DNA from: Pyrrhosoma nymphula
Lineage: Eukaryota > Arthropoda > Insecta > Odonata > Coenagrionidae
Direction: 5' to 3'
Assembly: GCA_963573305.1 (NCBI GenBank)
Contig: OY754329.1
Location: 67,887,084-67,951,083 of the forward strand
DNA: 64,000 bases
This document shows, in pieces, positions 22,029 to 34,149 of the stretch (position 1 is the first letter of the stretch; the number at the start of each line of letters is the position of its first letter). The notes beneath the pieces are model-generated. The model did not search any database. It was given only the letters and a program-made list of their open reading frames with translations, and was not told the DNA's origin. The position numbers and the translations under genes were made by a program.

Positions 22029-22435
22029 AAAAAAGGAAACATGTTACTGAAATTTTAAAGCAAGATATCTTGCATTTATTTGATAAGAAACTTGGGGACT
22101 AAGGTTAATTCTGGGCTACCCATAAAGTATGCTCAACTTGTGTAAAGTGTTTACGCCACTAGGCGAATGGAATAGTGAAAAGGTTAAGATTGGGTGTACC
22201 TGTGGTATGTAAGGATCCAGAAAAACACCATAATGACTGTCATTTTTGTGATGTGAATGTGAAAGGTTTCAACCACTGCAAGAGACGTAAGTGGGAGTAT
22301 CCTGATTCGAAATCAGCGAGGAAGCTTGTGTCACATGGTGAAGATGTTCCCAAACCAGTGTTCAATTCACTCCATGAACTTTCTGGGTCCGATGTTGGCA
22401 TTGCGCAGGAAGAGTGCTTCCTTCCTTTAAGTTAG
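22029..22435 (+). pseudogene. relic of an uncharacterised arthropod repeat-family protein
   Basis: One frame with three internal stops reads KRKHVTEILKQDILHLFDKK, then THKVCSTCVKCLRH, GVPVVCKDPEKHHNDCHFC and KWEYPDSKSARKLVSHGEDV. From memory of the family, many arthropod (and some other animal) genomes carry multi-copy predicted proteins with this order: a C-x-x-C segment, G-V-P-(M/V)-x-(W/C)-(R/K)-(E/D)-P, H-x-x-D-C-(Y/H)-F-C, then (Y)-P-D-x-x-S-A-x-R-x-V-x-H. Paired C-x-x-C motifs suggest zinc binding; function is unknown. The last complete frame (22175-22435) is 86 codons. The N-terminus, upstream of the first cysteine pair, is short and interrupted. Plausibly part of a mobile element, but no terminal repeats were found. 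Confidence 0.6.
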
Positions 22436-23123
22436 CGCACGATGTCAACTCCTCTTGCTTCGTGTCTTTTAAGAATGCCGCTCTCTTGATCTTCCTCTTG
22501 GATTCGTTCCAACCGATTTGCATTTGTATATGTTTGACTTAATTAACTTATTATTATTAATAAAAGTTAAATGATTGTCTTGATATATGTCCAATCAGTT
22601 CTTCCTTTTTAGTCTCATTTTTTAAATTAATCTGAAATGTTTTATTATTTTTGGTGTCTACCCGGCTTGATTTTTGCCATTTTCCTCCAGATACACATTT
22701 TAATTGCATCCTGTTTGATTTTTTACTCTTTCCTGATGGCCCATATCTCAATTATATATAAAGAAACTCCCCAAACGAACGTTTTTTCTTCCATCTATGT
22801 TTACATGATTAGCAATTAAGAACTTATGATTGCTTTGAAAAGACTGTTTCATTGATGCCATTGCCTTGTATCAAAATAATCCAGCCTGCTCAATGACTGT
22901 GCTACCTATTTTTATTTCAGTTTTAATAATTTATTTTTTTCTCCCTAGTATCAAAGCTTTGTTAGGTTGGTCTGAATATTAAAAACGCTAATGTTTATGT
23001 ATGCAACCGAGAGAACTTGAGTTTTAAAAATCCCTCTAAAAAGAATAGTTCAAATGGCTTCCATCCCACAATGAACACTAACTCGTCGAAAAAGAGAGCG
23101 GTCTTTCTCAAAAAATAATGAAA
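22436..23123. other. no recognisable gene
   Basis: A+T-rich. Minus-strand frames within 22557-22751 and 22995-23300 are low-complexity (F/L- or K/N-rich) and mirror A-rich plus-strand sequence. Confidence 0.4.
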
Positions 23124-23745
23124 GAATTCATGCACCCTTTTATATTCAATCCCCCGAGATGCCAAAAAGACTTTCTTTACTACCAAAGGCAATAGCCAAA
23201 AGAAAATGCTTTTGTCAAAAAATACGCTTACATCGCCTGGTGATAAAATAAGTGTCCTAAAAAATGAGAGCAAAGTACGCTTTAGAAAAACATGCAGCAA
23301 TCCATCTAATCAGTTTAACTTACTCCATGGACGCGAAGTCGTATTTCTTCCTATGCTAAACGACCGACTGGAATCACCTCCGCTGGAAACGAGCCATCAA
23401 TATGGATGTCTATCAAATGGCGCGCAACTTTGACATGAAATGGACTCAGGACAGCCATTAAAAACAGGATCGAGAGCTGCTCAATTCCATGTTTGCCAAG
23501 ATAAAATGTGCTCAGTCTTTAACTGCGAAATAGCGGAAGAGTAACATCGAATTAAAAATGAGCATGTTTTGCCGTTTAGCTGCGGGAGAAGGTGGAGGTC
23601 CAGGTCACTGCTATATACGTATAAAAAATCAGATCCATCTAGCTTTGGACAATATTAGATATTCATTGCCAAGTGACATTCACGGCTCTCATTCAGATGA
23701 ACCAGGTACATCAAAATTTAATGACAGAGTTTCAAACTATAAATG
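23124..23745 (+). pseudogene. unrecognised decayed coding stretch
   Basis: A plus-strand frame is open for about 103 codons (23124-23433) and contains SPGDKISVLKNESKVRF. From about 23360 a second frame looks more protein-like, with WNHLRWKRAINMDVYQMARN and FDMKWTQDS, then a stop and FAKIKCAQS. A third frame (23558-23743) contains HLALDNIRYSLPSD. Three protein-like stretches in different frames within 620 bases suggest a frameshifted relic, but I cannot name the family. Chance open reading in A-rich sequence is the alternative. Confidence 0.3.
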
Positions 23746-24261
23746 ATTGCAGCTAAGGAAGTGATGGCCCTTGAAATCGTACAGGTTAAAGGGCAAGCTA
23801 AAAGTGCCTCGTGGAACCAGCACAATGCCCACTAAGCATCGCCGGACAGATTTTTCATTACCGCTTGCGCAATTCACGAGGCAATACTTAGACAAATGCT
23901 CAGAAATTAGAAATTGAAGAATTGGACATTTCCCATATGGAGAGGAAAGACGAAATCGTTCTTTCGATAGAAAAAGATTTTAGGTACCCTAAAGTATTAT
24001 ATTACATTATTATGTTTATAATTCTTGGACAACAAAAACGGTCACGGGGCCGGTGTGCAATGTGCTACAACTATGTTATGCTGTTATGGTTAAGTTATTA
24101 TACGAGAAAAATGTAAAATACTTCAAGCAATACATAAAAGGTATCAATTTGATCTGAAATAATTATCATTAATTGTTTTTAGTTTATTGCTACATTTTCA
24201 GTGGCAATACATTTTTATAATGCATTATATATGTTTTTTATAAGTATTTATAAGTAACTAG

Positions 24262-24307
24262 TATAGAAAACTTATAAAATGCAAATGCATTTTATAAGTT
24301 TTCTATA
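24262..24307. repeat. perfect 22-bp-arm hairpin
   Basis: TATAGAAAACTTATAAAATG plus CA (24262-24283) is exactly complementary to 24286-24307, with a 2-base loop (AA). A+T-rich, possibly the centre of a short MITE. No flanking duplication was identified. Confidence 0.8.
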
Positions 24308-24450
24308 TAATGCTTCGTGTGTCATTATTGGTCAATACTTGTATTATAGATTTTCTTACACAGTGATACCTTAGACATTTGAACTCCCTTGAAATCCCTT
24401 TGGAAACTTAAAATACCTTGAGAAAGTGAGTCCTATATGCATGACAAAGC

Positions 24451-24753
24451 GTGAGAGCTCAAAAGAGTTCCATTCAGTTTATCGGCATTCTTCCCAGATT
24501 TTCCAGATTAAAAACCAACTCACCAAAGGAATCGGAAAAGAAGAAGAAAGAAGGAAGTCAATCTCGTGGACGAGAAGAAAGAGATCGGCCGAATGAAAGG
24601 ACATCTCTTGGTCGACAATCGATCCGTTCATATGCGATAAATCGATATCTCTCCCCACGGGGAAATATAAGAAGCTATAAGAAGAACGTTATAAAAGAGA
24701 TCCAAACTCCTTTGAAGGAAATCATCTCTTCTAACCTTCTAGGTTATGTATGA
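24451..24753 (+). CDS. 100-codon basic, serine-rich frame, doubtful
   Basis: Unrecognised. The frame is rich in K, R, E and S (PKESEKKKKEGSQSRGREER). Such composition arises easily from purine-rich DNA. No signal peptide, membrane segment or domain is visible. I do not see splice or promoter context and consider it most likely chance; listed because it is among the longer frames not explained by a repeat. Confidence 0.15.
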   Translation: MRAQKSSIQFIGILPRFSRLKTNSPKESEKKKKEGSQSRGREERDRPNERTSLGRQSIRSYAINRYLSPRGNIRSYKKNVIKEIQTPLKEIISSNLLGYV

Positions 24754-27363
24754 GAAAATAATGGCAGGGTAAAAATAAGCTTTAGAGATCAAATATACCA
24801 TGATTTTATGTGGGTCTCCCTTTTTTACCCAATATGTTTAGGTAGATTTGTCCCATCCTTTTGTGGAAAGTCATTCTCAGCGTTGTTTTAGAGGCTATAT
24901 TACCAAATAAATAGAAGTTTTGAGAAAAAATATCATCCAGTCAAAAAGTCATGAGACCATTCGTTCTCACAGCCGGCCTTCAATTAGACGCTAGGCCAAA
25001 ATACTATAGATGCATAATAATATTAGCGGTAAAAGAATACAGAGGTCATACAATTAAAAAGGTAACCATTATATCGGAATCCTTTGGCCAACATTATTTT
25101 GAATTATTTTTATGCATTTCAAGCATTATCAAACTGAAACACAATTAAGAGAATGCAAATGGATGCGATGAAGAGGCAAGGAGTAATAAAGAAAAATGTA
25201 TGGACATACTTATCTCAATATAATTTTACTTCGTATCATTCCGCAATTTAATTACGTAACCTTCACCGTTTTCGAAGATATCACGCGTCCTTTTCGAGAG
25301 TGCTACAAAGAAAGTTCCGGCAATGAATTATTTATTCTTTCCTTCCTTTAATTTTGCGGGTTATGGTGTGGTTTGAAGGAAGGAGAGGCATTATTAGTCA
25401 CTCATGGGGTGAAACAGAGCCAAAGAGAGTAAACAGAAACCTAGATAAACAATATCTCGATTAGGAAAAATAGATCAAGATGAAGGGACGATCTGGTAAT
25501 GGACTGGGTACATGACTGGTATGGTGTCTAAAGGATTTTGGTCGATTAACGAATTTGACCCATAGAATTTGGAAATGGTTACAGTGTCCACGTTTTCCAT
25601 GAGGTCCAATTTAGTACCCTTATTACATACATGTAAGCTACTCGGATTAAAAGTAGTTAGATATGTCACTTCCATTACGTATTATACACATGCCTTTTAA
25701 TTATGCCTCCATGTCACTAAGAATATTCGCCAACTGTCACTTTAATTAACTTAATATGCCTAAGGCTCGGCAGAACTGCAGCATTGCAGAACTGAAGCAT
25801 GATCCACATCCAGCTAAACCGTTTTTTTAATGATTGACTTCACTATAGTTTTACGGAAATATACTATTTTCTTATGATTACTCTTTCACATAAATGTGCC
25901 GTTTTGAAATATATTCAAATACTTTATGGACGCCTTACAGCTAAGAGATTTATTGCATAAGTAAACCATGTAAAATGAAATTTTGGGCCGATTATAATCA
26001 GAAATATGCTTCCACATGCCAGAAAATGTTTTATATTACAGCAGAATAACTTGAAGACTGGAGGAAACGTTTCTTCAATGGATTTAAGGAGACTGATAGT
26101 CATTAGAAGCAATGGATAAAATATTTCTACAATAATGCTTCCATAAAAATAACCGGAGAGTATTTTTACATCAACCCAATGGTTTATAGACATGATTGCA
26201 AGACATTTCTCAGCGATTTTTTAGCAAGAGGAGACGAAAAATAATTATTTATTCCATAAAATATCATTCAATCATCAGTAGTGTACCTACACTGATTTGA
26301 TTTTCACAATGCCAAGTGTTTCTTATTTCTTTGCATGAATTTATCAAAGAAGCAGGAAGGTTTCTAAAAAATCATAGGAGATTATCAAAGGGCGCATAAA
26401 CCCTCAATTGCCTCTTTCCAGTGTTACTGCATATCTCTAAGTAACGGTTTTACCAAAAAAAGCGATAGTATGAGATGAAAACTACTGCGGATATTTTTTT
26501 CAATCAAAGAAAAATGTTTTCTACTTAAAATCAAAATAGAATTTAAAGTATGTGCCTGAATAACAATATTTGATCAATTTTTTAAAAATAAGTACCCTTA
26601 ACGTTTTGACAAATATGACCCTTGATGACAATGTGCCGTAAATGGAGATTATTGAGAAAATTTACAGGTAAAGCTTTTCCGTCATCAAATCCCAGTCCAT
26701 CTCTCTCTCTATCGATGTATTGTTTCTCTTCTTCACGTATCACGGAGTCATCAGTGGTGAACATTGCGAGCGAGAAAGTAAGCTCTACGCTTTTCCGATA
26801 CCACGAGGAAAGAGATAAAAAAAATCAGAGATTTTTCCATTCCCTCTTCACATTCCATCAGAGGAGAAGTTTGAAAAAAAGTAAATTAAAAAAAAATTCT
26901 CCATTCTGGAATGGAAATGCTTCTGAAAGATAATGTAGAATCATGACTGTCTTCAACACCAAAACGCGGCAGGTTGGTATAGGCATTCGTTTAAAAGGAT
27001 GCTTCGGCATGCCATTCCGCTCCACCAACTTCAGTAAATTTATATAATCAGTAGTCCTTGATAATAACATAGTGAAACTAAAATTAATGACAAAGTAATT
27101 AAGGTATTTTAATGGAGTATTTGTCAATATTTTAGATAAAAACTCAAGCAGATATAACCAACGCTTTGTCAAAACCATTAATTATTTCCTCAGGGCTTGG
27201 ACTTGTACTGAGTGTGAATAAAATAAGACTTAAAATTTAAATATATAAAATAATTACACGTTAATTTGTTTGCTGACGTATGCTACTTCGTTGGAATACA
27301 ATAATAAAGAAAATAAAAATATTATAAATAGCTAATGTTGATCCATGTAAAAATTACATCACC
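24754..27363. other. 2.6 kb with no recognisable gene
   Basis: A+T-rich. Frames of 66-106 codons (25475-25675, 25924-26193, 26622-26933, 26858-27178) have no motif, and two of them overlap on opposite strands. Nothing supportable. Confidence 0.5.
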
Positions 27364-27440
27364 AAACAGCCTCGGTGGCGATGGAGTGAAGTCCTCGTCT
27401 GCTAATCGATTGGTCTCTGGTTTGAGCCCCTCCTGGGTGG
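27364..27440 (+). mobile_element. tRNA-derived SINE head, copy 2
   Basis: Aligns with the SINE at 8928: GGTGGCGATGGAGTGAAGTC, CTCGTCTGCTAATCG and a B-box-like GGTTTGAGCCCC, then CTCCTGGGTGG. The body after about 27440 diverges from copy 1. Confidence 0.6.
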
Positions 27441-27553
27441 ATTTTTCACTTCTCAGGATGTTTGATGGGTTTTTTTCGCCCGTTGTTGTTGTTAATACGC
27501 CCAATAAAATAATAAATAAAACTATCGGCGAAAATTTAATGACCTTTGATTAG

Positions 27554-27680
27554 CCGAGAGGACGATGGCAGGGACAGCCATCGAAACGCCGGCATAGACC
27601 GCCTTTCTGACCCTGTGAGAAACCCAACATAATTTCATCAGCCTTGTTTGCCGGGAAAGCACCAAATCTATCATTGCTTT
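27554..27680 (+). mobile_element. hammerhead-like motif and conserved flank (PLE-type end)
   Basis: Positions 27554-27592 hold a 6-bp stem (GATGGC/GCCATC, loop AGGGACA) directly followed by GAAACGCCGG. The upstream GAGAGGAC stands where a hammerhead has CUGANGA, and matches it only partly. About 50 bases later come TTTCATC and TTTGCCGGGAAAGC-A-CC-AAATCT (27636-27670). The same two blocks (TTCATC, then TTCGCCGGGAAAGC and TTAAATCT) follow the palindrome at 61080-61241. The two loci are therefore copies of one family. No inverted partner is present here, so this is a solitary, unduplicated copy. Confidence 0.55.
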
Positions 27681-30600
27681 CCTTTGATCTGAGCGTGTGT
27701 ATTCCACCCACCAATCGCTCGCCTGCCTACCATATCTCCATGTACGTTGCTCTGACGATGGTGTGATTAATAGCGGTGATTTTTGAATGTGAACTAATGA
27801 TTGCGAGCCCCCAGCGGCATGTGCAGTATTGGTCACCCACCCGGCTGACACAATCCTCACCTCGGCCGTGTCTCGCCTTCACTTTCGCTATGCACTCGCG
27901 CTCACATTCCCTCGACCCCTTCTAGCCCATCAAAATACCATAAATCAGTATGCATCTGAGTAGTGGAAACGAAGCATAAACGTCAATCCCCTTTTCATCT
28001 CCAAGCCTATCGCAGAGCATATGAGAAAGCGTGAGTGGACAATCGTCATTGATCTTTGAATGTCTCTTGGGCCAAGAAACGATCCGTAGGAGCAAACACA
28101 CGAGGACACGCACAAATAACAGCGATATTTGATGGGATATTTCCGTCCCTCTCCCTGTTGCACCCATTCCCTATCGATAAGGTGCACTCAGGGAGTTGAT
28201 TCGCTGATTGGATTTGACATTTCCTCCACCCCCGCCGATACCAAGGAAGCTGACACGTACAATCAACTGAGAGTAGTTTACGTGGGAAGGACTCTCTTTC
28301 CCCGCAACTCACCACAAAGGGTGGCAGTCACGATGACGCGTGATATGACATGTTCCGACGCCATATTCGCGTCAGATACTTCATTAAGACCATGTCACAA
28401 AGGAGAAGAATTTCCAACAAAACTCGCATGCAAGTGATACCTACATGTTGACTTGTACTGAATTAGCTCGATATTCGTACGAGAACTATTAGTACAAGAA
28501 GAAGGCAAGGAGTGACTGATTTGTTTCTGAAATTTGCTCGTAATGACCATCCACACGCATTTGCAGCTTCAGATAATGATGAGTTAAAACCAATGATAGC
28601 AGGAATAGACACACGGATCGTCCCGATAGCATTTGTGGTGGAGTATTCTTTCCATTCAAGATGTTGAAGAGAGTGCAGATCGGAATACATCAGCACACTT
28701 TCGCATCCTCGAACGGCGATGGCTATAAAGACTGCATCGTGCATGTAAATATTAGTACGGGTGAATATTTTGTTAGTACCAACTAACAACTTTACATTAT
28801 CTTAGTTGACGCCTTAGTTGACGCCTTTGATCAACATCAACACATCGATAACAAAAGCTGATGCAATTATCGAAGCTTGTTTTTTATTGTTTGATGTATA
28901 TTAACCCTTATTCAGATCTGTTTGGAAGTTCACTGTCTAGTGCACAGGGTCTGAAACGAATGGAAAGCGAGTACGCTGGTGCGTTTCAAAGAAATTCGTA
29001 ATGCGAGAGATTTAAATTTGCTCTAGACCTCAGCGTCCGTTGCATCGGAATAGATCGACTGGAAAGATCACTTTAAGGTGGGTCTAAACTCCCAAGCCAA
29101 CTGAAGTCAACAGTCGTCGCCTGTGGTTGCCTACTGGGGTGGTAGAAGCTCAACAGGAAACTGTGAAGGCAGCGCTGACAAAAATTGAGGTGGGACCGAT
29201 TATCCTTCGGTGGGGATGGAAAAGGTCTACTCCGTTGTCAATGCAGGCTTGAACGCTTAACATTGCTATAGCCTTAATACGAAAACAGCATCAATAGTTG
29301 TTGAATTTTTGCGTACATGAAAGACGATTCTATGATTTAAGTGGGCTGAGAATCCTCATTTCGGAATATATCCTTCGCAAAGTGCCCCGGAATATTCCCA
29401 AAAATGTCTTAAAAACCAAAGTTTTGCTATTTTTTATAAAAAAACACAACACTTTCATGATAAAGTTACTCCACTTCAATCAACAAATGACTCTGCATCT
29501 AAAGAAGACAAAAATTGCATGTCTCCAGCTGTCACGGCAAAGCCGTTACTGGGTTAGAGGGAAACGTCTGAAACGAGCTTCTTAGTCCCGGTATAGAGCC
29601 ATCTTAATGCAACTCTTAGCTTAAGTTTTAGGCTACTGAATAGCAGGAGCATTACTTATTTATACGAAAAAATTAGTAGTAAACGCGAAATAGTAAAAAT
29701 GTTTTGCTGAATGTGAGATATGATTCTCGAAGTGTGTGAACATGATGGATTCAGGCGTGCATTCTTATAGTCACTATAAAATCCATAAAAAGGAAACAAA
29801 GACTGTCATTTTGGCTAAAGACTTCTTGGATAGAGAAAAACGTTTTGCAGGAAAAGAGTGAGAGTAATGGACGCTGCTTCAAGATAAAGAATAATTAACT
29901 ATGAGTAAATACTCTTTACTCAAGGAACAAAAAAAAGATCCTCTCGGCAGAGAATGACAAATTCATTCCATACACTGTGTCATTAGATCAAACAGGAAAT
30001 AAAAATATAAAGGAGACAAACAAACAGCTTCAATTCTCCGTTTATCCTTCACTACATCCATGCCCAAACACGAAGAGAGGAAAGCACTAACTTTACGAAA
30101 CATGTATTCATTTTTTCAGTATCCATTCTCTTGTCCACTATTTTTATGCTGGTATCTTAATGCGCCTTTTCAACCACCCTAGAGACGGTTTTTTTATGGA
30201 CTGCGTTGACGCTGTTGTCAAAAGTGACATACTGACATCCATCCTTTCCATGGAACAGATGAATAAGTCGAAAAAATGTCGCGAAAGAAAAAAAGGGAGA
30301 GACTGCGACAAGAGTGAGGATTCAGGGAATCTCATTTTTCTTCGCAAGAATCGTATCACCTAAACCGACGCGATGAAACGGAAGTATATCGCACGGTATA
30401 TTACTGGTATACTACGGCGTGACAGTGTTGCGGATTGAGTGGGAGAGGTGACAGCATTTTGGCTCCCCCGTGGCCGTGACGCCCCCTCCCTTTCTCACAA
30501 TTTTTTTTCGAACTCTGAAAAAATGCAATTCAATAGGAGAGCATATTGACAAGTAAATTTAGAATAAATATCCTAATTTTCAATGCAAAGATAACAAAAA

Positions 30601-31995
30601 TATGACTACTATGCATGCATTTCGGTCCTCCAAGAGACCATCTACAGGGAGCGTTTGAATGAAGTAAAAACGTACGTATTGTTCGATGTTCCCAGTCCGA
30701 ATGGATTGGCTGACAGACACGGGTTTCTAACACACCCTGTAGCTGATCACCTGGATGACCGAAATCCAATAGTATTAAACGAGCAAATCTTGTATACATG
30801 CGTGTAATTATGTATGCATGTACGTAATATTTATTTCAAGAACGGCTCTAACGATTTAGATTCAAATTACAATTTACTAATTTACGGTAAGAAAAAGCGA
30901 TTACCTAGGTCTTGACCTTGGTAAAACTCTTTTTTACAAGATATTGGGAAAAAATTGGTATTTTTGACACGTAAAAAGGCTACTCCATTTTTGTTATACC
31001 GTTGTAATGGATTCAAATAAATTCACCAGCTTTTTCTCAGGCTTTTTTATCGCCCTTTTCAAGGTAATCATCAAATGCCACCCCATTGTTGTATCAGGGG
31101 TTTTACAGTTACGCATTTGTTTAATTATGAACCAGAGAAGTGAGTGGTTAAAGAGGACATACTACTAAATGACTTTCAATGACGTTCGAAACACCAATTT
31201 GCTCAGCCCATGTAATTTATTCATGAACTAGCCTGATTAAAAATTACAATCCAATCGAAGAACGGCCCCCAGATATTGCATGCTTAGGAGTCATATTTGC
31301 TTTGCCTTTCATTGACAATTTTAATGTCTTTACCTTAAATTTAAATCAATGCTTCTAAAGTCCATAAATTTGTGATTTTCAACGCAGCGTTAACGCTTTC
31401 CGTTTACGTTTTCGTGTCGTATTAAATGAGGGTGCCCTCACAGCCCCATTTAAAAAAATATATTTTTGTGCCCTCTCGTAACATTTAGACGGGAGGGGGA
31501 ATGAAGAAGGAATCTACCCTTTACCCACCACGTTGTTACGCCGCTGACTATCGCCTTCATCATCGCAAGGTAAATCACTGTAATCAGCCGTAATGACTGT
31601 AATATATACAAAGCCCCAAGATTTCTTAAAAACTGCTTCGAGCAAACAGTGTAATAACAACTGATGGAAGTACTTGTCAAGGAGTCAGTAGTAACTTGGA
31701 GGCTAGACTTAAGTTTACTAAAAAAAATTCAGCTCATGCAAACTTCAGGATGACACGCAGAATAAAATTACAACCCTACGATGTATCTCTAGTACTGATA
31801 GCATAATGACAACATAAGAGAGATAAACTAGCGACGTGATAGATATAAGAATGTCCTAGTACAAAGCATCATTAATGGCTTTAATAAAGACAAAGCGAGC
31901 GAGACACTAACAATTGTAATAACACTCCGTTAACGTACAAGGGGCGTTATTTTCACCCTTTTCCTCCTCCAATCCCTTTTTCCTAATCTCTCATT
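27681..31995. other. 4.3 kb with no recognisable gene
   Basis: 27.7-28.4 kb is more G+C-rich, with several overlapping frames of 80-112 codons on both strands and no domain. The rest is A+T-rich. No further repeat pairing found. Confidence 0.45.
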
Positions 31996-32060
31996 TTTCA
32001 TTTCTGGTGTCCTATCATTCCTTGGCACACGTATCCATAAGGTAATATATAGATGTGTGA
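31996..32060 (+). mobile_element. CR1-like 3' tail, degenerate copy
   Basis: CTGGTGTCCTATCATTCC, then TGGCACACG, CATAAGG, GTAATATATAGATGTG. This is the tail described at 1533-1612 with the inner stem lost; CCTT and AAGG can still pair. Confidence 0.45.
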
Positions 32061-32140
32061 AAAAGCATATTCCCTTTTAACGCACACCGTTAGTGTATAA
32101 TTCACCTGTGTTTTACCTCATCCCTTTCCCTATTGCCTCC

Positions 32141-32215
32141 CCTTCCATGCCTGGTGTCCTAACACCCCCTGCCACACGCCTCTGCGGCGGCTCACAGGGT
32201 AGTAAGTAGAAGTAT
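32141..32215 (+). mobile_element. CR1-like 3' tail
   Basis: TGCCTGGTGTCCTAACACC, then CCCTG/CAGGG outer stem with CGCC/GGCG inner stem, then GGTAGTAAGTAGAAG. Only the 3' end is present, as in a severe 5' truncation. Two other tails lie within 450 bases. Confidence 0.65.
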
Positions 32216-32329
32216 ATATCATTTTTACCCATAATACATGCCTTTTGTGACATATATGCAGAGGTAGAGAAAGACCGTTTGCACCACCCGATTAGATTTT
32301 TTCAATTTTAACGGTCCCAAAATCGATCG

Positions 32330-32565
32330 ATCAAGAATGTAGAGAAAGAATCCATGGAGTTACATTTCTTACGAAAGAAATAAGTCCAAATCCATATTGA
32401 GAGATGTAAATATAAATGAGTTAAATGTAGTCAAATACCTAGGAATTACATTTACTTCAGTCTAGCTTGGGTGAATCACATACGAAAATAAGTTACAAGT
32501 CTGGTGTCGTAGCAATCCCTGCCACACGCCCCTACAGAGGCTTGCGGGGTAGTATATATATGTAA
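32330..32565 (+). pseudogene. CR1-like RT scrap joined to its 3' tail
   Basis: NELNVVKYLGITFTS (to about 32460) matches the Y-L-G-V/I-x-(I/F)-x-x-x-L-x-W block that closes the RT thumb in non-LTR ORF2 proteins. A one-base shift then gives LAWVNHIRKISYKS. It is followed directly by CTGGTGTCGTAGCAATCCC and the tail stem-loop (CCCTGC pairing with GCGGGG, one U-G pair), then GTAGTATATATATG. The downstream C-terminal region seen at 14.1 kb (LGW, SFFPRT) is missing, so an internal deletion joined the RT to the tail. Confidence 0.65.
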
Positions 32566-34149
32566 AAACTTTCCTCCACCACGTTATAGAGAATTCGGTC
32601 ATCTACCGAGTTATAGTCACAAAAGGAGTAGTTTGAGTCTCATTCATTAGGTTTAAACAGCATAAATTCTTGGTGTCTTCAATTGAGGTTTCGACTTAGA
32701 CTTAGAAAATGCACTACTGTAGACTTCTTATGGAATTAATCACCAAAAATCCAATAATAAGGGAGAAGTGAATATATTCAGAAATGTATGGATCAGGTAA
32801 TAACATTTTTAATAGAGGTGAGCTGTTTCAACGAATATGGCCGTTTAACAAATCTGATACACAGAATTTGGAAAAGTTAAAATGTTCCACACATTTATTG
32901 CAATGTCTGTTATACCTTTACTTTCCTTTTGGCTAGAGGATAAAAGAGGGGGAAGGAAGCTACAATTTCAAGGTTTACTTATTTGAAATTGTAGCTTTGT
33001 AGAATGTTTTCAGCTTTAAAATTGTAACTTATTAAAAATTGAGTGATCAGTTCTGTTAAACCACCAAATTCCTTTAAACACCTCATTCACTATCCCTGGC
33101 CATGTTTGTGTTCACTCACTTCTGAAATCGCTCTCCAACAACATTGAGTTATAATCCCTCCCCTAACCTTAAAGAACAACCACTCATTCCCTAAGGAGCC
33201 ACTCAAGTACAAGCTTGTATTACGTAAGGCGTTTTTGACCACAGTTTAACCTTTCCCCTCTCCCATGTGAGACGTTACATTTCATGAACCCCCCCTTTTT
33301 CCCTACCAGTCTTACGTAGGTTTTTATACACATTTGGGGCCATGCACAAAAATAAAAATATATGGGGGATTCCATGTCCAAGTGAACATAAAATGACCTC
33401 AGACCTTCCGGTTTTTAAAGCTTTCACATAATTACATTTAAATAGAAAGCCCTTTTTATAAATGGAAAGTAATATAAATTTTGAGCAGGATATCTAAAAC
33501 GGTTTTTGTTATTTCGCGAACCATAATAGGAGAAGCTTGATAAACATGTGGTCTAAAAAAGGCGAAATCTCTAAACTAATGCACGAAAAGAACTGATCTT
33601 ACGTTTTTCTATTGTTGAGCATAAAATAATGCCTGCATCCGTTCCGTTAAGCCGAAAAGTAGATTTTTCATCCGACAATAATTTAAAATATGTGATAAAA
33701 ATACGATTTTAGAAGTGACGGAAATATTGCGGAAGATTGCGTAGGAAAACCTTAACTATTCTGCCCCCCAAAACGTCTTACGTAATAATATAACGGCTCC
33801 TAACCCAAAGCAAAGCAAGAGTGTAAAAGACACTGCCTGAAAATTGCAGTACACATCATGATAATGACAAAGGTATAGCGTCAGAACAATTTGAAATAAT
33901 GATGAAAGTGTGCAGATGTACGATGAATTATTCGATTCAATTTTATAACGCTTCAATTCCACAAAGTTAAATATCCAACTATCACAATTATCATTTGGGG
34001 CCCAGCTCAGAAGAATTTTATACGCGATCTAGACAAAATGGAAAAGGAAATATGCGTGTTCAATCAACAGCTTCTAGAAACGAACCAAAGCGAGTGGACT
34101 CCATAAAAAATAAAGATTTGGGAATAGTTTAAGTCGCCAAAGGGAAAAG
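32566..34149. other. no recognisable gene
   Basis: A+T-rich. A small perfect hairpin (14-bp arms 32958-32971 and 32983-32996, AGCTACAATTTCAA) is the only structure noted. TTCCACACATTTATT at about 32890 echoes the palindrome-family block but has no hammerhead-like partner. Confidence 0.4.

Noticed and set aside
23922..24116. KRSRGRCAMCYNYVM as a piggyBac-type cysteine-rich C-terminus
   Set aside because: Only one C-x-x-C pair, no further cysteines or histidines at piggyBac spacing, and no TTAA-flanked ends.
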